Below are positions 32,643 through 40,973 of a DNA stretch of 64,000 bases, piece by piece. The notes under the pieces were generated by a model. The model was not told where the DNA came from, searched no databases, and saw only the letters and a program-made list of their open reading frames with translations. This DNA is from Rhodococcoides kyotonense (GTDB lineage Bacteria > Actinomycetota > Actinomycetes > Mycobacteriales > Mycobacteriaceae). The stretch spans positions 1 to 64,000 of the forward strand of contig NZ_FZOW01000006.1 in assembly GCF_900188125.1 (NCBI RefSeq). The letters are read 5' to 3'. Each line of letters starts with the position of its first letter. Position 1 is the stretch's first letter. The position numbers and the translations under genes are program-made.

Positions 32643-33720
32643 TCGCGGTGATGGCAGTGATGTCGCCTGCCGGGATCTCGAAGTGCTCGGTGACGGACAC
32701 GGTGATTCCGCCGTCGAGGTCGAGCAGATAGCGCCCGACGACGTTGCTTCCCCATTCGCGCAGATTTAGCTCGCGCACTGCGACGATGGGCTTGTACTGC
32801 TGGCCCTGCTCCAGGTCGTCGCAGATGAATTGCCCTGTGTCGCCGGTGCTTCGGCCGTTCTCGACACGGCGGCACGCGTCGGCGAGTCGTAGTTTGGTGG
32901 CGTCGTGGCTGACGAGAGCCTTGATGTATTCGCGCGCCATCGCGACACGTCCGGAATCGGCCTCGCGGGTGGCGTGCGTCGCGATTCCACGCAGGAGCGG
33001 CTCGGCGAGTTCGGGGCGGCAGATCAGGAGATCCGGAACGTACGGGTGAGAGTTGTTGTACGTCAACGGCTCTCCGTCGATGCGCGAGCAGTGCAGTCCA
33101 GCTGCCAGCGCCACCCCGACGGGCGCGGCCGAATCCCACTCCCACTGACCACCCGAATGGACGTACGCGTCGACGTCACCGCGTACCACCGCCATCGCCT
33201 TGGCACCGGCTGATCCCATCGTGACGACATCGCCGCCGACGTCCGCCGCCAGTGCGTCCATGTAATACGGCGGCCGGCTGTCGCTGACGACGAGCTGCGG
33301 CCTGCGATCGACCGCAGGCGACAGCGTCACGTCCGCAGTGGAGTAGACGACCCCCAGAGCCGGCTGCGCGACGGCAGATGCAGTCATCCCCTTCCCTGCC
33401 TCCCACAGGCCCACGTGAACCGCCCAGTCGCCGCGACCGGCCATGCCGTATTCACGGGATCCATCGAGCGGGTCGATGATCCAGACTCGTGACGCGTCGA
33501 GCCTGGTGAGATCGTCGGCCGACTCCTCGGACAGCACCGAATCTCCCGGTCGCTCGGCCCGCACACGATTCAGAATCAGGTCGTTGGCCTGCGTGTCACC
33601 GAGTCGACCCAACTCACGTCCCCGCACGTCGCTGGTGTCGCGGATCCGGAGCAGAAGTTCCCCGGCCGCGCGCGCGACGTCGGCTGCGAATTCACTGTCC
33701 TGCTGTGTCGAATGCGTCAC
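32626..33720 (-). CDS. cysQ: 3'(2'),5'-bisphosphate nucleotidase CysQ fused to a C-terminal NTF2-like domain
   Basis: 364 residues in two parts. Residues 1 to about 250 are a CysQ/inositol-monophosphatase-type enzyme that hydrolyses PAP (and PAPS): LSEESADD, WIIDPLDGSREY and GQWEWDSAAPVGVALAAGL carry the metal ligands. Ordinary CysQ ends soon after PYVPDLLICRPE. Here the frame continues without a stop into about 105 further residues (MAREYIKALVSHDATKLRLA, RRVENGRSTGD..) resembling SnoaL/DUF8021 small domains. GTG 33720 overlaps the cysNC stop by 4 bases, so it is the third gene of the cysD operon. The enzyme call is firm; the role of the tail is unknown. Confidence 0.85.
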   Translation of the reverse strand: MTHSTQQDSEFAADVARAAGELLLRIRDTSDVRGRELGRLGDTQANDLILNRVRAERPGDSVLSEESADDLTRLDASRVWIIDPLDGSREYGMAGRGDWAVHVGLWEAGKGMTASAVAQPALGVVYSTADVTLSPAVDRRPQLVVSDSRPPYYMDALAADVGGDVVTMGSAGAKAMAVVRGDVDAYVHSGGQWEWDSAAPVGVALAAGLHCSRIDGEPLTYNNSHPYVPDLLICRPELAEPLLRGIATHATREADSGRVAMAREYIKALVSHDATKLRLADACRRVENGRSTGDTGQFICDDLEQGQQYKPIVAVRELNLREWGSNVVGRYLLDLDGGITVSVTEHFEIPAGDITAITAIIEPA

Positions 33721-35546
33721 GCGCCCAACAATTCCACAATACGAGCTGCTTGTGTCGTCGGATCGCCATCGGACGGGTGAAGAACGAGGTCGGCGTGGTC
33801 GGGAGTTTCGTACGGGTCGTCGACGCCGGTGAATCCGGTGATCTCACCGGCACGCGCCTTGGCGTACATACCTTTCGGGTCCCGCTCGGCACACACGTCG
33901 ACGGGCGTGTCGACATAGACCTCGAAGAACGGAAGGCCTGCTCGTTCGTGAATTCGACGCACCTCGTCGCGGTCGGTTCGATACGGGCTGATGAGGCACG
34001 CGATGGCGACGAGCCCCGCGTCGGACATCAGTTCGGCGACCTCGCCGACCCGTCGCACGTTCTCGGAGCGGCCGGCCCGGTCGAAGCCCAGGTCCGAATT
34101 GAGACCGTGCCTCAGGTTGTCGCCGTCGAGGCGATATGCAGGACGGCCCGACGCCACCAGAATCCGTTCGAGTTCCGCGGCGATCGTCGATTTGCCCGAC
34201 GCCGACAGCCCGGTCAGCCATACCGTCGCCCCTCGCGTCGCCCGATTCTCGCGCTCGACGCGCGCGGCATGCCACACGACGTTCGACGCCGCGAGCGCAG
34301 GCCCGCCGATCATTCCTGCTGCGACGGTGGCACCCGTGGTCTCGTCGACGAGCAAAAAGCTGCCGGTCACGCGATTGCGGCGATACGGGTCGAAGAACAG
34401 CGGATTCTGGGTTCTGATCCGCACTCGCCCGATGTCGTTGAGCGCCAACGCAGTCGAGCCCTTGTCGCGGTGGAGTGTGTCCACGTCCAGCCGATAGTCG
34501 AGCCGAGTGATGCGCGCGACCGTCGTGTTCGTCGTGTGCATCAGCATGTACCGGTCGTCGGTGCGCAGTTCGGAGCCCTCGGCGAGCCAACACACCATGG
34601 CGTCGATCTCCGTACCGATCTCGGGACGGTTGTTCGGCCTGCACAGCATGTCACCACGTCCGACGTCGAGTGCATCACCCAGTTCGATACACACCGCCGA
34701 CGACGCGAACCCCGCCGCCATGGACGCGCCGCCCGGCCCCCAGACCGCCGCGATGGTCGTCTGAAAACCGGAGGGCAGCACCACGACGTCGTCTCCGGGG
34801 GCGAAGGTTCCGCCCGCGACCGTCCCGGCCAGACCCCGGAAGTCACTGCCGTTCCTGGGCCTGACGACGTATTGGACCGGAAACCGCGCGTCGATGAGGT
34901 TGCGGTCCGACGCTACGTGCACGTCCTCGAGCAGGTGCAGCAGCGAGGCACCGGTGTACCAGGGCATCGACTGGGTTCGGTGCACGACGTTGTCGCCATC
35001 GCGGGCGCACATCGGGACGAACGTCAGATCGTGGACGTCGAGCTTGGCCGCGAACGCCGCGAAGTCGGCCTTGATCTCCTCGAACCTGTCCTCGGACCAG
35101 TCGACCAGGTCCATCTTGTTGATACACAACACGAGGTGCGCGATGCCGAGCAGCGACGCCAGAAACGCGTGGCGCTTCGTCTGCTGAAGCACGCCTGCCC
35201 GAGCGTCGACGAGAATCAGCGCGAGATCGGCCGTCGACGCACCCGTCACCATGTTGCGGGTGTACTGAACGTGGCCCGGGGTGTCCGCGATGATGAATGT
35301 CCTTCGCGGAGTGGAGAAGTAACGGTACGCGACGTCGATGGTAATGCCCTGCTCTCGCTCGGCGCGCAACCCGTCGGTCAGCAACGCGAGATCGGCGGCA
35401 TCGCCGCCACGTTCGCGCGACGAACGTTCCACCGCGTCCCACTGGTCCTCGAAGATCGCCTTCGAGTCGTACAGCAGCCTGCCGATCAACGTCGACTTGC
35501 CGTCGTCGACGCTGCCTGCAGTGGCGACCCTGAGCAGCTGCGACAT
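33717..35546 (-). CDS. cysN: Bifunctional sulfate adenylyltransferase large subunit / APS kinase (CysNC)
   Basis: A 609-residue fusion. Residues 1 to about 430 form the GTPase CysN, which drives ATP sulfurylase: G1 GSVDDGKSTLIGRLL, G3 DTPGH, G4 NKMD. Residues from about 440 form APS kinase CysC with P-loop GLSASGKSTIA and the DGDNLRHGLNSDLGF segment, producing PAPS. The same fusion is known in mycobacteria. ATG 35546 overlaps the cysD stop (TGATG). The downstream fused CysQ would dispose of PAP. Confidence 0.96.
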   Translation of the reverse strand: MSQLLRVATAGSVDDGKSTLIGRLLYDSKAIFEDQWDAVERSSRERGGDAADLALLTDGLRAEREQGITIDVAYRYFSTPRRTFIIADTPGHVQYTRNMVTGASTADLALILVDARAGVLQQTKRHAFLASLLGIAHLVLCINKMDLVDWSEDRFEEIKADFAAFAAKLDVHDLTFVPMCARDGDNVVHRTQSMPWYTGASLLHLLEDVHVASDRNLIDARFPVQYVVRPRNGSDFRGLAGTVAGGTFAPGDDVVVLPSGFQTTIAAVWGPGGASMAAGFASSAVCIELGDALDVGRGDMLCRPNNRPEIGTEIDAMVCWLAEGSELRTDDRYMLMHTTNTTVARITRLDYRLDVDTLHRDKGSTALALNDIGRVRIRTQNPLFFDPYRRNRVTGSFLLVDETTGATVAAGMIGGPALAASNVVWHAARVERENRATRGATVWLTGLSASGKSTIAAELERILVASGRPAYRLDGDNLRHGLNSDLGFDRAGRSENVRRVGEVAELMSDAGLVAIACLISPYRTDRDEVRRIHERAGLPFFEVYVDTPVDVCAERDPKGMYAKARAGEITGFTGVDDPYETPDHADLVLHPSDGDPTTQAARIVELLGA

Positions 35547-36448
35547 CAGAAGTAGCCTTCCTTCTTGCGATCTTCCATGCCCGTCTCCGAGATGCGGTCG
35601 TCGGCGCGCGTCGCACCGCGTTCGGTGGTTCGGGAGGCGGCGATCTCGGCGACGACGGCAGCAGCATCGGCAGCTGCGGACTGCACGCACCCCGTGCATG
35701 TTGCGTCGCCGACGGTTCGAAAACGGACGAGGGCCTCGAAGGGCGCCTCGTCGGGATCGACGAAACGAGTTGCGGCGAGCAACATTCCGTCGCGCGCGAA
35801 GACCATTCGACGGTGTGCGTAATACAGGGGCGGAAGCACGATGCGCTCGGCGGCGATGTACTGCCAGATGTCGAGTTCGGTCCAGTTGGACAACGGGAAG
35901 ACACGACACTGCTCACCTCGTCGATGACGACCGTTGTACAGCTGCCACAGTTCCGGCCGCTGCTTGCGTGGATCCCACTGGCCGTGTTCGTCTCGAAAGC
36001 TGAAGACTCGCTCTTTGGCGCGCGCTTTCTCCTCGTCACGACGCGCTCCCCCGAACACGACGTCGAACCGGTTCTCCTCGATCGCTCGAAGCAATGTTCT
36101 GGTCTGCAGTCGGTTACGCGAACCGCCTGGCTCCTCGACGGAGCGGCCGGCGTCGAGGTCGTCCTGGACGCGGGCGACGAGCAACGAGACATCGAGGTCG
36201 GCGACGGTGCGGTCACGAAACTCGATGACCTCGTCGAAGTTGTGCCCGGTATCGATGTGCAACGCCGCGAACGGAATTCGCGCCGGCCAGAACGCCTTGG
36301 CCGCGACATGCAGCATGACGACGGAATCCTTGCCTCCCGAGAACAGCAGTACCGGGCGCTCGGCGGTGGCCGCCACCTCGCGGAAGATGTGCACTGCCTC
36401 GGCTTCCAGCGCGCCGAGATGCGACAGCTCGTAGTCGGTCGAGGTCAC
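35546..36448 (-). CDS. cysD: Sulfate adenylyltransferase subunit 2
   Basis: The 300-residue ATP pyrophosphatase subunit of sulfate adenylyltransferase, acting with CysN to make APS. The PP-loop LLFSGGKDSVVMLH and the later RRDEEKARAKERVFSFRD are diagnostic. GTG 36448 is selected because AGGGAGGG precedes it by about seven bases and homologues begin shortly before YELSHLGALEAEA; the frame upstream to 36493 has no site. It is first in cysD-cysNC-cysQ and divergent from the sulfotransferase set. Confidence 0.96.
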   Translation of the reverse strand: MTSTDYELSHLGALEAEAVHIFREVAATAERPVLLFSGGKDSVVMLHVAAKAFWPARIPFAALHIDTGHNFDEVIEFRDRTVADLDVSLLVARVQDDLDAGRSVEEPGGSRNRLQTRTLLRAIEENRFDVVFGGARRDEEKARAKERVFSFRDEHGQWDPRKQRPELWQLYNGRHRRGEQCRVFPLSNWTELDIWQYIAAERIVLPPLYYAHRRMVFARDGMLLAATRFVDPDEAPFEALVRFRTVGDATCTGCVQSAAADAAAVVAEIAASRTTERGATRADDRISETGMEDRKKEGYF

Positions 36449-36492
36449 CCCACCCTCCCTGATAGAACTCGTTACACCACCGCGGGCGCACA

Positions 36493-36521
36493 TTGACCAC
36501 GCGCGATGCTTATCATAGTCT
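36493..36521 (+). promoter_or_regulatory. Promoter of the DUF1214/SDR/sulfotransferase operon
   Basis: TTGACC (36493-36498) and TAGTCT (36516-36521) are separated by 17 bases, a good vegetative promoter. The expected start of transcription falls at about 36528, immediately before the KstR-like operator. Confidence 0.6.
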
Positions 36522-36528
36522 CACATAC

Positions 36529-36542
36529 TAGAACCTGTTCTA
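36529..36542 (+). promoter_or_regulatory. KstR-type operator
   Basis: TAGAACCTGTTCTA fits the published KstR consensus TNNAACNNGTTNNA at every fixed position and is a palindrome apart from its two central bases. It starts about one base after the expected transcription start of the rightward operon, a position fit for repression. The cysD start lies about 80 bases to the other side, so an effect there is possible but unproven. Confidence 0.7.
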
Positions 36543-36566
36543 TTTATACGGAACGAGGAGATGCGA

Positions 36567-37727
36567 GTGCTCACCGACCCACTTGCCGACGCGATCGTCA
36601 CCGCAGAGAAGATCATCGAGGACGCGCCTCATGTTCGGGACGAGCGGGACCTTGCCGAGGGCTACGACTACCTGGCCGGCAACATCCGGGCATCGATCCA
36701 GATGGCGTGGGCGTACGACCCCGACTTTCCCTTCTTCGCATCGTCCACCGGTCCGTACACCAAGATGGGCCTCGACAACCCCGACACACTGTACTTCCAC
36801 GCGAACATTCGTGACGACCAGGAATACGTCGTGTCCGGAAGGCGCGGTACCACAACCGATCTCAGCTTCCAGATCCTGAAGGGCGACTACTCCCCCGTCG
36901 ATGTGCCGGACAGCCTCACCGCGTTCGACGATCGGCAGATCCACATCGACGCCGACGGGGCGTTCGAACTACATTTCGGGCGGGCATCGGACCTGCCGAA
37001 CCACTTCACTCTCGGACCCGGGTCGTCGATGCTCGTCGTGCGGGAGGTCTACAGCGACTGGTCGGCCGAGCGCGGCACCCTGACCATTCGACGGGCAGGG
37101 AGCGAAGGAGAGTCACCCGAGCCGGTGTCGAAAGACTCTGTTGCCAAGCGATATTCGACGGCAGGCAAGATGCTCCTAGGTCGGTTGAACACGTTTCTGC
37201 AGTTCCCGCAGTGGTTCTATCTCGACCTCGACGTCAACACGATGACCGAACCACGGTTGACGCCAGGTGGACTCAGCACTCAGTACTCGTCGGCCGGGCA
37301 CTACGAACTGACCGCCGATCAGGCGATGATCATCACCGTCCCGAAATCCGATGCGCCGTACCAAGGATTCCAGCTCGGCAGCCTGTGGTACATCTCCCTC
37401 GACTACATCGACCATCAGACGTCGCTGACGTCGGAGCAGGCACAGACGGATCCGGACGGGAACATCAGACTCGTCGTCAGCGAACGAAATCCTCACGTGG
37501 CCAACTGGATCGAGACCACCGGACATGCCCGCGGGTACGCCCAGTTCCGGTGGCAGCGTGTGGCACGGGAGATGACGGCAGCCGACGGACCGAGCGTCGA
37601 GGTGGTCGACTTCGATCAGGTGGCCTCGCGCCTGCCCTACTACGAGCAGAACAAGATCTCGGCCGAGGACTTCGCCCGTCGCATCACCGCACGACGTGAT
37701 GCCGTAGCCGCGCGGATGCTCGGATGA
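36567..37727 (+). CDS. DUF1214-like protein (Rv3531c-type), KstR-linked
   Basis: About 386 residues, resembling the actinobacterial family of Rv3531c with DUF1214-like segments: NPDTLYFHANIRDDQEYVV, WFYLDLDVNTMTEPR and LGSLWYISLDYIDHQTSL. GTG 36567 is preferred because GGAG stands six bases upstream; for ATG 36561 the site would abut the codon. No catalytic motif is obvious and there is no signal peptide. It is first in an operon with an SDR and a sulfotransferase, the same trio as Rv3531c-Rv3530c-Rv3529c in the M. tuberculosis cholesterol region. A steroid-related role is inferred from the operator and synteny. Confidence 0.82.
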   Translation: MLTDPLADAIVTAEKIIEDAPHVRDERDLAEGYDYLAGNIRASIQMAWAYDPDFPFFASSTGPYTKMGLDNPDTLYFHANIRDDQEYVVSGRRGTTTDLSFQILKGDYSPVDVPDSLTAFDDRQIHIDADGAFELHFGRASDLPNHFTLGPGSSMLVVREVYSDWSAERGTLTIRRAGSEGESPEPVSKDSVAKRYSTAGKMLLGRLNTFLQFPQWFYLDLDVNTMTEPRLTPGGLSTQYSSAGHYELTADQAMIITVPKSDAPYQGFQLGSLWYISLDYIDHQTSLTSEQAQTDPDGNIRLVVSERNPHVANWIETTGHARGYAQFRWQRVAREMTAADGPSVEVVDFDQVASRLPYYEQNKISAEDFARRITARRDAVAARMLG

Positions 37728-38506
37728 CCGGCCTGCTCGACGGCAGGGTCGTCGTCGTATCAGGGGTGGGGCCCTCGCTGGGCAGATCGATCGCACTGCG
37801 GAGCGCTGCGGAGGGTGCCGACCTCGTACTGGCCGCGCGTACCCCGAGCTACCTCGACGACGTCGCGAAGGAGGTGGCCGGCCTCGGACGTCGGGCAGTG
37901 GTGATTCCCACCGACATCACCGACGAAGAATCGGCGACGAACCTCGCTGTCCGTGCCGTCGACGCCTACGGGCACGTCGATGCGCTGATCAACAACGCCT
38001 TCGCGATTCCGTCGATGAAAGACTTGGCCCACACAGCTTTCAGCTCGATCCAACGAGGACTCGAGCTGTCACTGTTCGGGACCCTGCGGCTGTCGCACCT
38101 GTTCACTCCTGCACTGACAGCGTCGCACGGCTCGATCGTCATGATCAACTCGGCGGTGATCAGGCACTCCCAGCCGAAATACGGTGGGTACAAGATCGCC
38201 AAGGCGTCGTTGCTGGCAATGTCGCAAACCCTGGCGAGCGAGCTCGGCCCGCACGGGATACGCGTCAATACTGTTGCACCGGGCTACATCTGGGGTGAGA
38301 CGCTGCAGGGATACTTCGCGCACATGGCACAGAAGTACGGGACGACGAGCGAGCAGATATACGAGCAGACCGCGTCGGCGATCGATCTTCGTCGTCTCCC
38401 CGAACCCGACGAGGTCGCCGACGCCGTCGTGTTTCTCGCGTCGTCGCGAGCGCGTGCGATCACCGGCCAATGCCTCGACGTCAACTGCGGCGAATACCAC
38501 CACTAG
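37724..38506 (+). CDS. Short-chain dehydrogenase/reductase (Rv3530c-type)
   Basis: A 260-residue classical SDR. The cofactor motif is VSGVGPSLGRS (a variant of TGxxxGxG), followed by NNAF and the catalytic pair YGGYK with upstream Ser in MINSAVIRHS; the HGIRVNTVAPGYIWG segment is typical. ATG 37724 overlaps the previous stop by 4 bases. By its operon and KstR-like operator it would act on a steroid or related hydroxyl/keto group; substrate not shown. Confidence 0.9.
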   Translation: MTGLLDGRVVVVSGVGPSLGRSIALRSAAEGADLVLAARTPSYLDDVAKEVAGLGRRAVVIPTDITDEESATNLAVRAVDAYGHVDALINNAFAIPSMKDLAHTAFSSIQRGLELSLFGTLRLSHLFTPALTASHGSIVMINSAVIRHSQPKYGGYKIAKASLLAMSQTLASELGPHGIRVNTVAPGYIWGETLQGYFAHMAQKYGTTSEQIYEQTASAIDLRRLPEPDEVADAVVFLASSRARAITGQCLDVNCGEYHH

Positions 38507-38514
38507 GAGTTGCC

Positions 38515-39666
38515 ATGACCAGCACGGAACGCACCGATGTCGGCACAGTGGAGGACTTGCACGCGTCGGCGACACGGGTGACGGGGTTGTCGGATTTCGG
38601 CGACGACGACTACGTGGAAGCGCTTGGCGTGCTGCTGGATTCGTACAGTCGGGATGCGGAGCTGACGGCACTGGGGTCGAAAATGAACCGCTACTTCCTG
38701 CGCGGTGCGCTCGTTGCTCGGTTGCTGAGCGAACAATCGTGGAAGCAGAATCCGGAGTATGCGTCGGTCCCGATCGACCGGCCTATCTTCGTCACCGGGT
38801 TGCCACGTACGGGAACCACTGCGCTGCACCGACTTCTGACTGTCGACCCGTCGCACCAGGGATTGGAGATGTGGCTGACGGAGGTGCCACAGCCTCGGCC
38901 GCCGCGTTCGGGGTGGGAAGCGAATCCGGTGTTCGCCGGAATCGAGAAGGGATTCGAACAGCATCACGTCGAACACCCCGAATTCATGGGTGTGCACTAC
39001 ATGTCGGCCGCCGAGGTCGAGGAATGCTGGCAGCTGCTCCGGCAGTCCGTGCATTCCATCGCCTACGAGTGTCTGGCGTATCTGCCGACGTACTCGTCGT
39101 GGCTCGCCGAGCAGAGTTGGCTCGGTGCGTACGGTCGGCACCGTCGCAACCTGCAGCTCATCGGATTGCACGACGCCGACCGACGGTGGGTGCTCAAGAA
39201 CCCGAGCCACCTCTTCGCACTCGACGAGTTGCTGCAGGTCTACCCGGACGCACTCGTCATCCAGATGCACCGCGAACCGCGCACGATCATGCCGTCGATG
39301 TGCAGTCTCGCCGAACACGCGACGGCAGGCTGGAGTGAGAAATTCGTCGGCGACGTCATCGGCAGTACCCAGCTGGACCTGTGGGAGCGGGGGTTGGGAA
39401 TGTTCGCGGCTGCTCGGGCCCGGGCTGATTCAGCCCAGTTCTACGACGTCGACTACCACGACTTCGTCGCCGACCCCCTCGGCACCGTCGAGCGGGTGTA
39501 CCTCCATTTCGGTCTGGACCTGACCTCGGACGCTCGCGAACAGATGGAGGCCATGCACGCCGATAGCCGCCGCGGGGGTCGAAAGCCTGCGCACAAGTAC
39601 ACCCTCGGGGACTTCGGGCTCGACGGTGACGAGGTCGACCGGCGGTTGGGTGTGGGAGGTGGCTGA
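38515..39666 (+). CDS. PAPS-dependent sulfotransferase family protein (Rv3529c-type)
   Basis: A 383-residue protein of the sulfotransferase P-loop family. The 5'-phosphosulfate-binding loop is FVTGLPRTGTTALHRLL (about residues 92-108). The region WVLKNPSHLFALDELLQVYP and QMHREPRTIMPSM includes the 3'-phosphate-binding Arg/Ser segment. ATG 38515 has AGGAG upstream and starts 8 bases after the SDR stop; a longer frame from 38470 would overlap the SDR. PAPS made by the adjacent cysD-cysNC would be its donor and PAP its by-product. Acceptor unknown. Confidence 0.88.
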   Translation: MTSTERTDVGTVEDLHASATRVTGLSDFGDDDYVEALGVLLDSYSRDAELTALGSKMNRYFLRGALVARLLSEQSWKQNPEYASVPIDRPIFVTGLPRTGTTALHRLLTVDPSHQGLEMWLTEVPQPRPPRSGWEANPVFAGIEKGFEQHHVEHPEFMGVHYMSAAEVEECWQLLRQSVHSIAYECLAYLPTYSSWLAEQSWLGAYGRHRRNLQLIGLHDADRRWVLKNPSHLFALDELLQVYPDALVIQMHREPRTIMPSMCSLAEHATAGWSEKFVGDVIGSTQLDLWERGLGMFAAARARADSAQFYDVDYHDFVADPLGTVERVYLHFGLDLTSDAREQMEAMHADSRRGGRKPAHKYTLGDFGLDGDEVDRRLGVGGG

Positions 39667-39689
39667 CTGTCTTGGACTCTGGAGCGAGG

Positions 39690-39734
39690 GTGACATTCGG
39701 TCACTCAGAGTGAGCGAAGGAGGCATTCGCTCAC
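39690..39734 (+). terminator. Double hairpin after the sulfotransferase gene
   Basis: Two adjacent inverted repeats: GTGAC-ATTCG-GTCAC (39690-39704) and GTGAGCGAA-7-TTCGCTCAC (39710-39734, nine-base arms). There is no U-tract. Lying 23 bases after the operon stop, they probably form the 3' end of that transcript. Confidence 0.55.
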
Positions 39735-39759
39735 CGGGGGCCCGGGTTAGTCTGGCGCA

Positions 39760-40350
39760 ATGGCCCCGACACGATGGCAGAGCGAGAACACCGAGGACCA
39801 ATCGCGGCAGTACGTCCGACGCTTCGACAGGCTCGAGGCGTCGGGAGTCGATCTACACGGTGAAGCGCGGATGGTCGATGCAGTGGTGGCCCCCGGGAGT
39901 TCGATACTCGACGCCGGTTGTGGCACAGCACGTCTCGGCGCGGAACTCGCGAGGAGGGGTCATACGGTCACCGCCGTCGACCTCGATCCGGTGTTCGTCG
40001 AGGCCGCGCGAGCGCACACTGCGATCACGGTGCACCAGGCGGATCTGACTGCACTCGAACTGGGCGAGACCTTCGATTGCGTGGTCGCCGCGGGCAATGT
40101 CATGGTCTTCATGACGCCAGGGACCGAGCGAGCAGCACTCGAACGCATTGCGGCACATATGAACCCGACTGCAGTATTCGTTGCCGGCTTCGCGACGGAC
40201 CGGCAGTACACCGTCGAGCAATTCGACGACGACCTCGCCGCCGCGGGCTTACGCGTCGAACAGCGGTTTGCGACGTGGGATCTGCGGACGTGGCACGACG
40301 GCGCGGACTGGGCCGTCACGGTTGCTCGCCCCTCCGGACTACTGGCCTGA
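39760..40350 (+). CDS. Class I SAM-dependent methyltransferase
   Basis: A 196-residue protein with the SAM motif I ILDAGCGTARLGAELARRG, the acidic residue after strand 2 (VTAVDLDPVFVEAA) and ADLTALELGETFDCVV. Small-molecule methyltransferase fold without a recognisable substrate domain. It is separated from the upstream operon by hairpins and overlaps the convergent PadR gene by 12 bases. Substrate unknown. Confidence 0.85.
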   Translation: MAPTRWQSENTEDQSRQYVRRFDRLEASGVDLHGEARMVDAVVAPGSSILDAGCGTARLGAELARRGHTVTAVDLDPVFVEAARAHTAITVHQADLTALELGETFDCVVAAGNVMVFMTPGTERAALERIAAHMNPTAVFVAGFATDRQYTVEQFDDDLAAAGLRVEQRFATWDLRTWHDGADWAVTVARPSGLLA

Positions 40351-40869
40351 CGTCAACTCATCTGGCAGCGCGTCGAACCAGTCGAGCGTCGCCTTTTCGT
40401 AACGGATCCCGAAATCGAGTGTGGCGGAATCGAATACCGTCCGCTGATCGGCGTGTGCCTGCTGCTGAGCCAAGTAGCCTTCCAGGACCTGCTCATGGCG
40501 TCGGCGATGCTCGTGGAGAATCTCCGCCCGACGGGCGGGTTCAAGGTGCTTGCCGAACGCGATGGTCAGCAGCAATGGGTGGCGGATGTTGGCTTCCCCT
40601 GGATCGCGGTCGATCCATTCGGTGAACGCAGCTCGGCCGGCGTCGGTGATGGTGAACGGCTTCTGCGCCCGTGCGCCGACGTCGCCCTCCTCTACGAAGC
40701 CACGCGCGGACAACGCCGACAACTCTCGGTAGACCTGGCTGCGCGTCACGGTCCAGAATCCGCCGATGCATGCCTCTGCCGTCGCATGCAGGTCCCAGCC
40801 TGTCATCGCACCGTCGTGCAGGAACCCGAGGAGCGAGGCGGCGGTGGCGTTGAGCGGCGAGTCGGTCAC
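40339..40869 (-). CDS. PadR family transcriptional regulator
   Basis: 176 residues: an N-terminal winged helix (about 5-80, ASLLGFLHDGAMTGWDL and TRSQVYRELSALSARGFV) and a C-terminal helical dimerisation part (VirulActC-like). GTG 40869 is chosen because homology begins right after it; a frame upstream to 41112 would cross the operator repeats and the divergent gene. It is divergent from a DUF1707 gene, which is the likely target. Ligand unknown. Confidence 0.88.
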   Translation of the reverse strand: MTDSPLNATAASLLGFLHDGAMTGWDLHATAEACIGGFWTVTRSQVYRELSALSARGFVEEGDVGARAQKPFTITDAGRAAFTEWIDRDPGEANIRHPLLLTIAFGKHLEPARRAEILHEHRRRHEQVLEGYLAQQQAHADQRTVFDSATLDFGIRYEKATLDWFDALPDELTSGQ

Positions 40870-40889
40870 CGCTCCATCGTCACACACCT

Positions 40890-40944
40890 TGACATTCCAC
40901 AGTGGGAGGTCGATGCTGGAGCGCAGTGACATTCCACAATGGAA
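40890..40944. promoter_or_regulatory. Two direct repeats, candidate PadR operator
   Basis: TGACATTCCACAGTGGGA (40890-40907) and TGACATTCCACAATGGAA (40927-40944) agree at 16 of 18 positions and start 37 bases apart. Each contains an inner inverted repeat TTCCA-CAN-TGGRA. They lie between the divergent PadR and DUF1707 genes, so autoregulation by the PadR protein is the simplest reading. Confidence 0.6.
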
Positions 40945-40973
40945 CGTCCGCCCCGACCGGTTCGGAGATCTCG

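Noticed and set aside
33717-35543. Possible frameshift joining cysN and cysC
   Set aside because: CysNC fusions are normal in actinobacteria and both active sites are intact.
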